From Atkinsonella hypoxylon (taxonomy: Eukaryota > Ascomycota > Sordariomycetes > Hypocreales > Clavicipitaceae), in contig JFHB01000126.1 in assembly GCA_000729835.1 (NCBI GenBank), positions 1-64,000 on the forward strand: a stretch of DNA of 64,000 nt, read 5' to 3'. The translations under genes and the position numbers were made by a program. The notes under the pieces were generated by a model. That model had not been told where the DNA came from. It searched no databases and worked only from the letters and a program-made list of their open reading frames with translations. Positions 14,001 through 25,531 of the stretch are shown here, in pieces; positions within the stretch are counted from its first letter, which is position 1, and the number at the start of each line of letters is the position of its first letter.

Positions 14001-17000
14001 GTCCCGTGTCTCGTTCAAGCTAGCCCAAATCGTAGATAGACTGGACCAAACGGACTGGAAGTCACGGACTTCTTCAAGGGTAGCATCAAGCGAGCTTTCC
14101 CCACCAACTGGGATGTCGAGTGCTTCTTTCGCCTTGACTACTTGATGCAAATCGTCTTGCAGGCTGGCGATGCGAGTTTCAAACGTGCTCAGAGTGGCCG
14201 AAGCTACATCTGGTTGAATGGTGCCAGAGACCGGTTTCTCCTCGTTCCACTGTGAGATGATTTCGGCAACTCGTTCGTTTACCAATCTGTCCTGAGCAAT
14301 GATGTTGGCACGCATAGCATCAGATTGGTCCTCCATGATGCGTGACTTCTTCTCAAGAATCTCCTTCAGTGCTTCCCATTGGCTGTCAATTTGCTCAATA
14401 TGAAGCCAGTCGTTGGGGAAGTGATATCGCTGTCTGACTAAAGTCGATTGGCCTTGTCGGAACATGTCAATTTCGGGTGCCCAAAGTTTCACGTTTCGCT
14501 TGCAACTCTGCACTGCTGTGATGAACTGCACGGCCTGTGCAGTTGAGGACGTGTCAGAGCTCTGACCCTCGAGTTGTTTACGAGCCTTTTCAATTTCTGC
14601 ATTAACGTCTCTCATACGATTGCCAAGTCTGCTTGAAAATTTCATCAAGATTTCATGCTGCCATTGATCATACTTGGCGTTGACCTTGGTCTGGACCTGG
14701 TCATAGTCAACGGTAATGTGACCAAAAGATCGGCTGACTTCCTGAGTATCGAACGTCGTGCGTACTTTACGGATGTCCTGCAAGCATTCTAGCCATCGAG
14801 GCAGATTGTCACCGAGCATATCGTAGACGTGCTCGGATTGAAGATCCCAGAGAGACTGGAATTGCAGCCACTTGTCTACATAGGCACCAATCTCTTGGAG
14901 CTTCTTCTCAATGGAGACGTACACACGGCGAAGCATATCTGCGCACTCCATGGGAAGATCGGTAAAACGAGGCTCTTCGACTAAATTAGTACTCAGGCTC
15001 ATTTGATAACGAGAGGCCTTAATTTTTCGCAAGTTGCAGACTACGCCGAGCCAGTCGTGGAGGTGTAAGATCCAGCTAGCCCTCGCATACTCCAACGGAG
15101 GGTCGAGATAGATGACTTGATTGCGCATCGCCAACTCGAGGACAAGGCGCTTCATTACAGGACCCTCCGACTTGTTCTCCTCGTCGCCCAACTTCTTTCG
15201 TCGACCCTCGTCAGAAGACTCATCTTCAAAGGCAGCAATCCAGGCATTGATGGCGCTGTGAAGACGACCTTGCAGAATTGACTGCACTTTTTGATTCAGG
15301 TCTTGGACCCAAAAATCCAAGTTGACGTATTGTTCCAAATTGAGCTGGTCAACAGCAGCTTGAATAGTGTTGAGACGAGACTGGAAGGTGGCTGAATCAT
15401 AGGAACAGCTGCAAATTTCTTTCAGAGCTTGTTCAACTGTTGCGTGTATGTGACGCAAGGACACAGCTTTGCTTTGAAGGACGGATACTGCAGCTGCGAA
15501 GCCTCTAATGAACATGCCATGTTTGCTTTCGCTATTTTTTGAGAGAGCGAACTCTGGTCCGCCAGGGAGAATTGGGCGCGTTTGTCGTTGGTCGGCATAG
15601 AACAGCTCGTGAGAGTTGATGAAAGATTCCCACCGCAGAGGTATGCCATCCCCGATAAGCTTGTAAACGTCATTACGATACCCATTGAGAAGAACCGACT
15701 CTTCGCCCATGGTGGATATCTGCCGAAGAGTTTGGGACAAGGTCCGTACGCTTTCCATCAGGCTGACTGCGTAAGGATACACTCTCTTTGCATCCTTGGA
15801 TACTGTAGTAACGGCATGCGGGACAGAGTATGATTGCCACGTCAAATTGCGAGTCTCTTTGAAGAGGGTGATGATCTGAGGGTCAAAATTGACGGCGAGT
15901 TCCAGAATGCCACCAGCAGACCGAACGCGGGCGATTTCAAACAGTTGCCCGGAGATCATTATCTTCCTTCGGCTGACATCAATGAGCCACGCCTCATAAA
16001 TTCTGCCAGTGTCGAGTTTGTGCTTAAACAGTTCGCTCTCTTCCTGTAATTTGTGACCCTCGGCATGGAGAGTCCAGTCAGGCCCGAGGACGGCCTCCAC
16101 TTTCCGCATGTAACCATCTAGCTGAAGTTCAATCTGACGAGCCCATATGATTGCGCCGGAAACAGGAGGCAAATCACGAAGCTGGGCCATTGCATGGGCT
16201 TCAGAATGACCATATTGCTGCTTGAATCGCTCATGGAGGCCATTAATGGCTTGCTTGACGTGGTCCATTAATTGATTCTGATATTCCTGGATAGCGCCAC
16301 GGATCTTAGGGCGAACAAACAAGGCATTAAATTTGGAGAAAACCCGAAACATTTCGTTAGCCGTTTTGGCCGTAGCCAGGCGATCTCGAAGTCGGGCAAT
16401 GATTGAATTCTCCACTCGCGTGGTGCGTTCGTTGTACAGGTTCTCGGCTCGGACCCAGCGTTCTTTGCCTTGTTCTGTGACGTCCAGCAAGTCCACATTC
16501 TGTAGTGCTTCCCAAGCTTGTTTGACTTCCTCGACAGCGTCTACATCGCCGATCTCCTCCATAACAACGCCATTCGTGCTAGTCGTTTCCGTGACACCTT
16601 GGATTGTTGCCTTGGGACCCAAAACATTGACAATGGTTCGCTGTAGCTGCTCGTGGTTGTCGCGAAACGTGCCGACATACTTGATGCGGGACTCAAGCTC
16701 GGAATGCTTCTTGTTGATCTTGATGGGTATAAATTTTTCATTTCGGCGTCGAGTAACTTCGCGAGCTACATTGGTGAACTCTTTCACATTTTCCTCCCAG
16801 GCATGGAAGATACCATCGCAGGTGCGCATGAGGGCCTGGAATTGTTGGTAATCAAGATTAACGAGCTCAATTCCAGGCAAAAGCCGATGTAATACGTCGT
16901 CCAAGTCAGCAGAAATGGCCTCCACAAGGGGCAAGGCACGACGAATGGGATACGGGCATATTCTCAGTTTTTTGTTTAGATGGCTGAAAATTTGAGAGAT

Positions 17001-18279
17001 GGCTTCCTGGACCTTGGGCAACGAAGTTGCCGACAGAAGTTCGTCAAGGGGGAAGTCTCGCATAAGTTGATTGTACTTTTGCACCTTATCCATGGCCTCT
17101 TTCAGACCTGTGTCCGCGGTAAAACTGACTGTCGCCTGGAATCGCTTGGCATGCTTTAAAATTTCCAGAGTGAGAAGAACGCCTTCGCTTCGGAGTTGGC
17201 CCTCAATACCTTCCAAAGCCGACTCCATGGACAGCCAAAAATTGACTTCTTGACTGGCGGTGCTGAACTCCTGGTTTGCATTGGATGAAGGGTCTTTTGT
17301 CATCTTAGTAATGCCCTGAATTGACTTGATCCATGTATTAACATTGGCTTGGAGCCTGTTCAGGAATGTGCTCTCTTGGAGTAGGTTCTGAGGAATCGCT
17401 TCGATGGATGGGCGAGTGTGTCTTGCCTCCGATTCGTCCAGAACGCTTTGCACAATCGAGTGAAATGTTAACGATATTTCGGGAATGTCAACATTTTGTT
17501 GCAGATGCAACAAGCTAAGCTCGAGGTCGTTCAATCTCTTTTTGGTAACCGGAATGCCAGTCTTCGAATCGACATCGGAGCGACCTCTAGAGCCGTTTGC
17601 AAGCTGCTGACTTTTTGTGTTGGCATCAAAATAGGGAACCAAAGCATGGTGAACTTGAGAATGAAGAACCTCCCATGGGGAGAGTGAAGCACCCTGCTCT
17701 CCTACAGTTGTAGTAAGAGAAGCAGGGCCAGGTAAATTAGTAATGAATATTTGCGATGTCAACGGTCGTGTCGGATCGATGGGTTGAGGAGACTTTAACA
17801 GAACGAGCGATGCTACAGTTGTGGCAGAAGAGGAGATCTCGGTTGAGAGGGTGTAGTAGAAGGATGAAGGAGCTGTATGGCAGAAGCAGAGCAGATTACC
17901 CACGAGTCAGTAAAATTATTACCAAGCCGGCAAGGGCTTTCTTTTTGGACCTTCAATGAGTGGTTGAATACTTACCGGTACTATCCGGTCCGTTCTCGAC
18001 GGCAGAAGAATGTGCCATGTCCTTCTGAATATACAGGACATTTTGGGTATCATTCGCAAAACGAGTACAACGCGAAACAGTCTCCAAATAACGGCTTTTG
18101 TGCAGCAAGTTTCCAGGCTGCTCAAGTTCCTCTTTTGTAGCACCGAGAGCTACCTGGCAGACAGCAGCCAGATGTTCCACCACGAGTTCCGGGTCGATAG
18201 TCGTGAAAGCAGAGATTGGTGAGTTCCCCCCGTTGGTGGCAGGCGCAGTAGCCTGCGATGGCGGATGCGACACCTCCAT
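5061..18279 (-). CDS. nudA: Cytoplasmic dynein 1 heavy chain
   Basis: Motor subunit of cytoplasmic dynein, which moves nuclei, endosomes and other cargo toward microtubule minus ends. Three exons: 18279-17976, 17872-5571 and 5501-5061, with introns of 103 bp (GTAAGT...ACAG) and 69 bp (GTAAGT...TATAG). The spliced protein is about 4,348 aa, close to the fungal dyneins I know (about 4,340-4,370 aa), which end soon after the LGLPANAEKLLL segment and lack the long animal C-terminal extension. P-loops are in order: AAA1 GPAGTGKT near residue 1945, AAA2 GNSGTGKS near 2238, AAA3 GPPGSGKT near 2603, AAA4 GVSGSGKT near 2945. The antiparallel stalk coiled coil runs from about 3195 to 3500, with the microtubule-binding tip between. 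I chose the ATG at 18279; an in-frame ATG at 18336 would add 19 residues. The tail region (first 1,300 residues) is helical and binds intermediate chains in the family. Nothing looks broken. Confidence 0.97.
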
Positions 18280-18947
18280 GGCTGTCTGTATCGACGGCAA
18301 GACGGCGAGTGGGAAATAAGGAGAGAAGATCACCAACGTGACATGTCCAGCGGAGAGTGAGGCGGCCGCTTGTTGGAAAGGGCGAGAGTGTAATGGTGTC
18401 TCGTAGAGCTTCGATGAGGGACGGCCGAGGATAAAAGCGCTGGGTTCAGGGGCAATGTGTTCTAAGCGCTACAGAGAAAACTGGTAAAGAGGGCTTCGCA
18501 GAAATGAAAGTCCAAGAGGGGCTGGTAACAAGCGTAGCCCCAGGCGTAGTAAACAACAGAAACTTCGTTGATGTTGATGTTGATATTGATGCCGACAGTA
18601 GCTTCCTCTGTTGTCAGGCCACATTACCCTCTGATAGCGAGATTCAGGTACGGGGTCAAGGGGTGTACAGTGGGTGTAGACGCGATGTACGGAGTATTTA
18701 GTGTGGGTATCCGGGTACCTAGGTACCTAAGGCACAGTGGGTGTACCTGATTGTCAGCAGTCACGCAGCGCACATTGTCACTTTGTGCGCCTTCTTCGAC
18801 ATGGCGGTACCCAGGCACCAGCCAGACTTTGTAATTGAGACCTTACAGCCACGTGGGAGTGCATAGCCAAGTCTCCACGTCCAGCACTAGCAGGGACTAG
18901 AATAATTGGCAGACGCGACGCAGGTGTGGAATGCGGCCCTAGACGCG

Positions 18948-18989
<42 letters not shown>

Positions 18990-19109
18990 ACGGCATCAAG
19001 AAGAAAATACATGTCAACTGGTATCTGAACGCCGATAAGGCTCCAACACGGTATCTTAGCCCCACGGCCCCTGTACATACAGTTGAGACCACAACTGGAT
19101 AAAAGATTG
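18280..19109. other. Dynein promoter side of the 18.3-20.4 kb gap
   Basis: No gene is visible. The interval should contain the dynein promoter (minus strand). It carries a GATGTTGATGTTGATATTGATG repeat-like tract around 18568-18590, a CCTAGGTACCTAGG-type palindromic cluster near 18714-18728 and a TA/TG microsatellite near 18948. Confidence 0.5.
18948..18989. repeat. (TA)n(TG)n compound microsatellite
   Basis: About nine TA units run directly into about eleven TG units. It lies in non-coding DNA about 700 bp upstream of the dynein start. Confidence 0.9.
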
Positions 19110-19650
19110 TCCGCAGGGCAACTGCAGAGGGATTAGAGGAGCACTGAGGACTAGAGACCCCAGATGACTTCCTGAAACGCCTGGCATTCTTACTAAAGCG
19201 TTTCTGCTTGTTGTTCGTGACTTGATAGAATTGAAGAACCAACCACGCGGCAGAAAATCAATCGAGATGTAAGTTGAGGCATACTGTCCCTATTATTCCT
19301 ATTATTCTATGAGATGAACTTTTATGCTAATGATGGACTGATGCAAATTGCGCATCGGACGATCGAAGCTCGCCAGATGCTGACGTCTAGTCCGAATGAC
19401 AACATCATCTAGAAGCGGTTTCGCACATATTGTTTCGGCTAGGACCAACTCTTGCCTATGAGCATTCATGTTGCCATATTTTCCAAATTTTCACCAGCTA
19501 CCTTCTTTACCATGACAAAAGCTCATACGGAGCACACCACCAGGAGCAACGTAACCGATGGAACTGTTACACCGGCGCAGCGACTTTCTCATTCAACAGA
19601 GTGCTGCTGGCAAGGTTGCCAGGGTCTGGCCAATTAATGGTCACTGCGTG
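19110..19650 (+). pseudogene. Decayed member of the HELCH (HExxH-like) protein family
   Basis: The sequence aligns by eye, at DNA level, with the intact gene at 34.4-35.8 kb. The end of exon 1 is recognisable: 19146 reads GAGGACTAGAGACCCC against GAGGACCAGAGACCC, and 19254-19269 reads AAAATCAATCGAGAT against GAGATCAACCGG, followed by a GTAAGT donor where the intact gene has GTGAGT. Exon 2 begins at 19347 (ATTGCGCATCGG against ATTGTGGATCAA), but the acceptor CAG has become CAA. Exon 2 continues through GGTTTCGCACATATTGTTTCGG and the helix that carries the zinc motif, then FTSYLLY and a TPPGAT segment. Breaks seen: in-frame TAG before the CGG TTT CGC codons, a 1-bp deletion in the FRLG segment, and small insertions inside the HELCH motif. 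The C-terminal exon was not found. Confidence 0.75.
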
Positions 19651-19659
19651 CATCTATGA

Positions 19660-20406
19660 CAGCCACTGGCAGCCACATATGCGGGAAGTCCTGCCCGTGA
19701 TGCCCGAAATGCCCGTTGGTGACGGACCTGAGGGTTGTAGGCCTGGTGCCCACATATCATGCATTCACTGTACATGGAAGAAGCGCATTATGATCTGTGT
19801 GATAACAATATTCTCTAAACATGATAGGTATCTAACACCCTTTTGAAACTTTCTCCAACTCTATTTTTTCTTGTATTTTTGGTAAATAATGTTGAGGGAA
19901 AAACTTACGTAAACTACTTGTTGCGACTATCTGCGTGCAAGAGATCTCGGGATCCTAGGAAATCTGGATTAAAATAAACCAATAAGAAGGGCAGCGTGAC
20001 GCCACGGAGACCCACAGCACCCTGTGGCCAAGGTCATCCTATTCCGTACATCCCTGTAAAACCTCAGTTGAGCGTGGTGCTGATGACCCCGGAACTAGTC
20101 CTACCTACTCACGCCGTACACAGAAACAATGCAGATAGATGTGCAGATATGCCGGGGTGGTTTCAAGTCCTGCGGCTCTGCGGCTCTGCGGCAGGAGTCC
20201 TACGCCCTGGCAAGTCTTTTCAGACCTTCACTACGTCCCCGTTGCGTCCAGCCTCACTCTTCTGCCAGCAGGGACTGATGAACTGGGTTTAAACTCCTGA
20301 CGGGCTGGCCTGGATGTCCGGTTCCCTCCTCCCTTCCTTAACTCTCAACTCCGAATCGTAGCTGTGTGTGATTAATCTCTGTTCTATCCGATAAATCGTG
20401 GCTACC
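19660..20406. other. Intergenic: promoter side of the zinc-finger gene
   Basis: No gene seen. A short CGGCTCTG direct repeat lies near 20172-20190. The last 150 bp should contain the promoter and 5' UTR of the zinc-finger gene that starts at 20407. Confidence 0.45.
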
Positions 20407-23400
20407 ATGGAGAGCGGCGCGCGTTCTTCGTTCGAAGAACTCAGTAACGCCTCTTCGGCCCTGCGACGCTTTACTCGCACGCTCACAGCTCATCGTTCAA
20501 GTTTGAGTTTGAGACGCTCCGGAAGTGCTTCAGCCACTTCTGAGTCCACTAGTTCGTTCGAACCCGAGAAACACTCGTCCTGCGTGTAAGCTAATTAATA
20601 GTCTGGATGTCCCGTGAATGCTAGGACGAGGACTAACAACCACGACCAACTAGGACTCGTGACATCTCGAATATCGAATGCGCCTTGCATAGATTCATAG
20701 TGTGGGTTGCAGTGAAACGAAATGCTTCGACTAAAATGACACCAGAGGACCGCACGGAATGCCCTATGCTCCGCTGTCGAAAGCGCTTTTCTAACCATGA
20801 GCTCATGCTACAGCACCTTTACTTTTGTGAGCATCTCTACTCTGGTGAATACTGGTGTTTTGACTGTGGCAAGGCCGAGAATTTCCAAGACGCCAAATGT
20901 CGCCGACACCCCGGGCATCCATCAAGGAGAAAGAGGCTGATGGCAATGGCCAAATCTGTCTTCTCCTCACTCGGAAGATCAAAGGAGTCGACAGGCTACT
21001 ATTCTTTGTTGGAAAGACCGCAGCATATCGAGTTACACTCCAATGAGATTCACGAAATTGATTCAAGCGAAGTCTTACTCCCGCTCATCCCAGAGCACGA
21101 TGAAGCCTACGAAGCAGGGTACCTTAGTCGGTCATCTTCAACCTCAACCAATTTCACGGCCTATACCGGCTCACGGTCAATGGCCCAGCCAAAATACGCA
21201 CAAGCGCCTGTATTGTTGGTCAATGAATCGCTCATTAACTGGGAAGCATCTCATTTAATGCCAACTGTGTCTCCAAGGCAACCGCAAAATTCCAACACAT
21301 CTGAGCCTGCCATTAAGCCAAGACTGCAAGTCAACACGGCAGGACTTGACCATTGTTGGTCATGCTCCGTAGGAAGAGACAGAAACTTAGTACAAAGCAA
21401 TTCCGTACGATCTGCAAACAGTACAACAAGCACGCGTAGCAATGCAAGCACCAGCTGTACCATCTCGCCCATGTCGGCATGGTCGGGAGCATGGAGTCAA
21501 TCCCATGATTTTGACTCAACCTTGACTTCCCCAGTTGAACACCTACCGGCTCCCGGTGATGTTCTCCCATGCATGCACCATCTTCAACCACAATTACAAG
21601 TTAAAGAACACTCATCCGAGTTAGGTCATTTCATAGATGCTCCAGTCGACGTGAACGAGGTGAAAGAGCTGCCCGCAAAAATACCGGACCATTTGAACGT
21701 GGCATCATTTGAAGAGAAGAAAGAGTCTTTGCGGTCCAGTATAAAAACAATGGTCCATTACGATGTCTCCTCTTCGAATGAGGCATCACGACAGGCTTCA
21801 GAAGGTTTCACACGCAGCTCAAGACAGCTTGAAGCATGTGCACTTATCGTCCATGTACAAATAACTCTGGAGCTACACATCAGCAACTCAGTGGCCAAGT
21901 TGGATCCGTTAATCCGTGATGGAAAATCGGCACTTGTCACGCAATTCCTCGAGATGTCGCCCAATCTGGTGGCAACGGAAGGACTGACTGGCTTATCGGA
22001 GGTTTTGCATGGCAGAAAAGTTACCTCGCCCTTGAAATTGCTCTGTTTTGCCCACGTTGTCTACGCCTTGTCTCTTGTGGTACAGGGACAGTCTGATCCG
22101 AAATTGTGGACTGGTCTGTTCGTTCAAGCGGTATCTTATAGCTCCTGGCTGCGTCGAGAAGAGCGCCCTGCATACATTCAAGTCGTCAATTTCCTGTGGA
22201 AACCTGCAGATGTGACTGACGAAGCATTCAATCACCTCGTGCAGAAGAACAAAACTTCTTTCCTGTCACAGAATGCAGAGTTGAAGGGGAAGCGCCCTCT
22301 CCATACTCTGGTATTCGGAAACGACCTGTTTTCATTGGTATCTCAGCGTTTTCTTGATGGTATGACACAAGATGTGGAGAGGAGACTCTTGCGGAACTGA
22401 TTGCTAACATATTCAAAGAATTAGAATTTGCGGCTTTACAAGACACCACGCGACCAGATATTCAAGCATCAAATCTCTGCTTTCAACATTTGAACGACAT
22501 CAATTTGGCGACTTCGCCGGCTTCACCATTCATATGTGCTGCCGAGTCATTGATTACATTCCTTTCCTGGGAAATGCAAAATGAGATTCATTTCGTGAGA
22601 GCCATGGAAGACTTAATGAGAAGGATAGCCTCGAATCATGTCTATACTTTTCGTCGGCTCGAGTTGGAATTAATGCAGTGTGGCAAGGTTCGACAATTGA
22701 TTGCGATTAATAAGAAAGCATTGAACACTACTGACAAGTGGATCCACAGCTGCATTTATCCATGAATGTCGACTTTGATAAGTACATACAACAGATACGG
22801 TCTCATATAGACTTGAGTCGAATAGAGACTGGTGTACCGAGCCACTCGAGACTGAAGTACCACGCACTCGGTATTAAGATGATGCTATCAGTTATTCACA
22901 GGCCTCAAACTAGCTCGCTCCTCTCAATCGATGAGCCGCTCGCTGTGGCAGAGAACTCGATAACTCCCGATGAGCACATGGCCGACGTTAGCAATGGCTT
23001 CGATGTTGACAACTGGCATGATTCCGGAGTGGTATCGCTTCCTGCTAAACATTATGCGTCCCAGAGGATTTCTGAGAAAGGACAGTTGCTAGAGACGCAG
23101 GGTGACCCGGCTTTGTCGCAAATGAGCCGCGCATCTAATCTAGATTTTAATTCTGGATCCCCATAACTACCAGTCACCCAAGAATGCATTTAGCATGGAT
23201 ACCGACCAATCAGGGGTTGATTTGTGTTGCGACATCTGTGGCTACAGACCCAAAGGAAAGTCCAGGTGGTTTCATGGCAGCATGACAAAGCACATGAAAA
23301 ACCAACATGCGAATATGCCACCAAAGTGGTATCCCTGCCCATTCCCAGGATGCAACAGCCGATACAAAAATAGACCTGACAACTTGCGCCAACATCAAAT

Positions 23401-23494
23401 TGACAAGGGTCATTTTGTTGATGGTCAGGAAAGCCCATCGCGAAGCCGATCGCGAAGCCGATCGCGAAGCCGAAAGAGGAAAAGAATGGCGTAA
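20407..23494 (+). CDS. C2H2 zinc-finger protein (fungal transcription-factor-like), apparent internal frameshift
   Basis: Exon 1 is 20407-20585 (ACCATGG start), intron 20586-20653 with a CTAAC branch site, exon 2 20654-22359, intron 22360-22424 (GTATGA...TTAG, GCTAAC branch). The reading frame then runs to a TGA at 22763, yet the same protein seems to go on one frame over: ...KWIHSCIYP is followed by SMNVDFDKYIQQIR. I find no good intron there and suspect a small deletion. A phase-compatible intron, 23032-23143 (GTATCG...CTAG), joins the last frame change. Near the N-terminus are Cys/His clusters (CPMLRCRKRF...H and CFDCGKAENF...KCRRHPGHPSRR). The C-terminus has two C2H2 fingers (CDICG...H...H; CPFPGCNSRY...H...H) and a short Ser-Arg tail made of 12-bp repeats. 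The middle third is Ser/Pro-rich. It is likely nuclear; its targets are unknown. Confidence 0.65.
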
Positions 23495-24603
23495 TGATGA
23501 CTGTCGAACAAATCATAGTGACGAGTGACGAGCGGTCAGGAGTTGGCGGTGCCTACAGTAGTTATGTTATTTCTTTCCCTGTGTATGGTTAAGAATCGGT
23601 CTCCTAAGCGTTGGCATACACGGTACATTCGACCAGACTATGGTCAGCCTCCAATTTTTTACTGGCAGAACTAAGTGTCTGACGTTGAGGCTTTATCTTG
23701 CCGGAGTGGCAGGTTAATAAGTTGTAGAGGGACTTCAAACCAAGGGTGAGATTATACAACGGCCCTTGTTGTGCGAGAACTCGCCGCGAGCGTGAAGCAG
23801 CGCTGGTAGTAGACACTTTCCATCTGTTCGCGTACCTACCAGGTAGGAGGTAGGTAGATAGGTACCTCCCAGCAAATTCGAATGGCGGTGACCGAAAGAA
23901 AGACGAATACTCGACTGCAAGCCTCACGTAAGACATTTGTGCAGCCGGCGTCGTACCATTGGCTCGTGTCACGTGGCAACTGCAGTGAGGGGCAGTTAAT
24001 CAAGTCATGCCTACCTAAACCTACCTAAATTACTATTGCGCGCCAAGCTGTGGCTCGTTCTTGCTAACAGTCAAACGTGAAAAGTTGTTCGTAGAGGTGC
24101 GGTAAAAATGCAGTGACGATTCTGAGCTGGGCTGTCTTGTGAGTGATGATGAACTACAAAGGGTCAAGGTCCAGGATATGGGTTGGCGCGCGCTTAGGTT
24201 GGTACCCTAGATACATACCTAGGTACTAGGCACATAATTGCAGGTTGCGAATTAACAGGCATCTTGTCGTCCATTGCATCCTACCAGACTGCTAATTAAT
24301 GTTCACGTCCACTGTCTGTGCAGAGTTGTAGATTGACGTCGACGCCGGAGAGGACTGGTAGTTAGAGGGCCGACTGTACTGGCGACTGTACCAGATACAT
24401 GCGCGCTTCGATGCACCACTCCACTCTACCCCACTTATGGGCGTTGATCGGCTTTGGGGGCGCTGGTGGGCGGGACGGAGCAAAGACGCGGGTGGCAGAG
24501 ATGGGACGGGACTTGTTCAAGGTGCAGCAGAGGTGCGTATCGCGTGCATTTTCAACAACAATCAGTCTGCATCAATAAGATGCGACCCTTAGCCCACACC
24601 ACC

Positions 24604-24667
24604 GTTGTTGTTGTTGTTGTTGCTGTTGTTGTTGTTGTTGTTGATCTTGTTGATCTTGTTGTTGTTG
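24604..24667. repeat. (GTT)n trinucleotide tract
   Basis: About twenty GTT units, interrupted by GCT and two GAT units. It is non-coding on the strand of the next gene. Confidence 0.9.
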
Positions 24668-25400
24668 GTGCTAAGGTCGGATTAAATTGACTCCCGCGAA
24701 CCGCGTGCCCGACAGTGTCAGAGAGCCAATCAATGGCCAGTTAGGTTAAGATTAGACTGTGCCCACTCCTTACGTGTACCTAGGTACCTACCTGGTAGCT
24801 ACCAGTTGTCCTTGTTCGCTCATGTTTGGGTCTGACCGTCTAAGCCTGTCCTTCCACCTACCTAACTACTTACTACCTTACTGCCTCTGCTTGCTGCCCC
24901 CCCCTCCCCCCTCCCCTCTCTCTCCTAGGCCCCTTGGCCCCTTGGCCCCGTACCCGACATTGCAATAATCGATTCTTTGTACGGAGTAGGGCGTAATCGT
25001 TAACTTTTTTTTTTTCGCAACACCCACACGTCTTCCCGGCTGCTCACTCCTATCATCTGCCCACACCTCTCCTGGGTGCGCACCTCCACGCCTCCTCCCG
25101 CCCATTATCGACACCCCCAAACCAGGTCCAGGGTTTCCATTGCGCATCTGAACTCTTTGACGTGCAATATCATCTCAATCGTAGGCGACGGCTTCAACTA
25201 CGATCAAGGCCGAGATTGAGACCTTCGCCGGCGTCTAGCAGTCGCCCGACGCCTCGAGACGACGCCAAGCAAGGAGCAGAGGCAGGAAGACGTTGACGCG
25301 TTTGTGGGCTGGGTGCTCAAGGGATAGACGATAATATTTTTTTTTTCCGCCTTTCACTTTTTCTGGCCTCTGACCGCGGCCGTGTAGCCGTCGTGTTAAC

Positions 25401-25409
25401 CGTCCTCGT

Positions 25410-25444
<35 letters not shown>

Positions 25445-25452
25445 CCCTCGCC
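25401..25452. repeat. CCTCGT / CCTCGC hexanucleotide tandem repeat in the 5' UTR
   Basis: About four CCTCGT units are followed by about four CCTCGC units, some 80 bp upstream of the FAR1-like start codon, so it probably lies in its 5' leader. Confidence 0.85.
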
Positions 25453-25531
25453 TCGAGAGATTCTGAGTCATTGCAACCTCGTCACCAAGAGTATCCCATC
25501 GTCGGTGTCGCCTCACTAGGCGAGGTTCATC

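Larger units (their letters stand above)
23495..25531. other. 2-kb intergenic region upstream of the FAR1-like gene
   Basis: No gene seen. It contains several copies of the CCTAGGTA/TACCTACC motif (23838-23870, 24003-24022, 24208-24226, 24777-24795, 24855-24880), a GTT tract, pyrimidine-rich stretches near 24895-24930 and a T run near 25004. The pyrimidine-rich DNA close to 25,000-25,500 is typical of a fungal promoter and 5' UTR. Confidence 0.5.
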
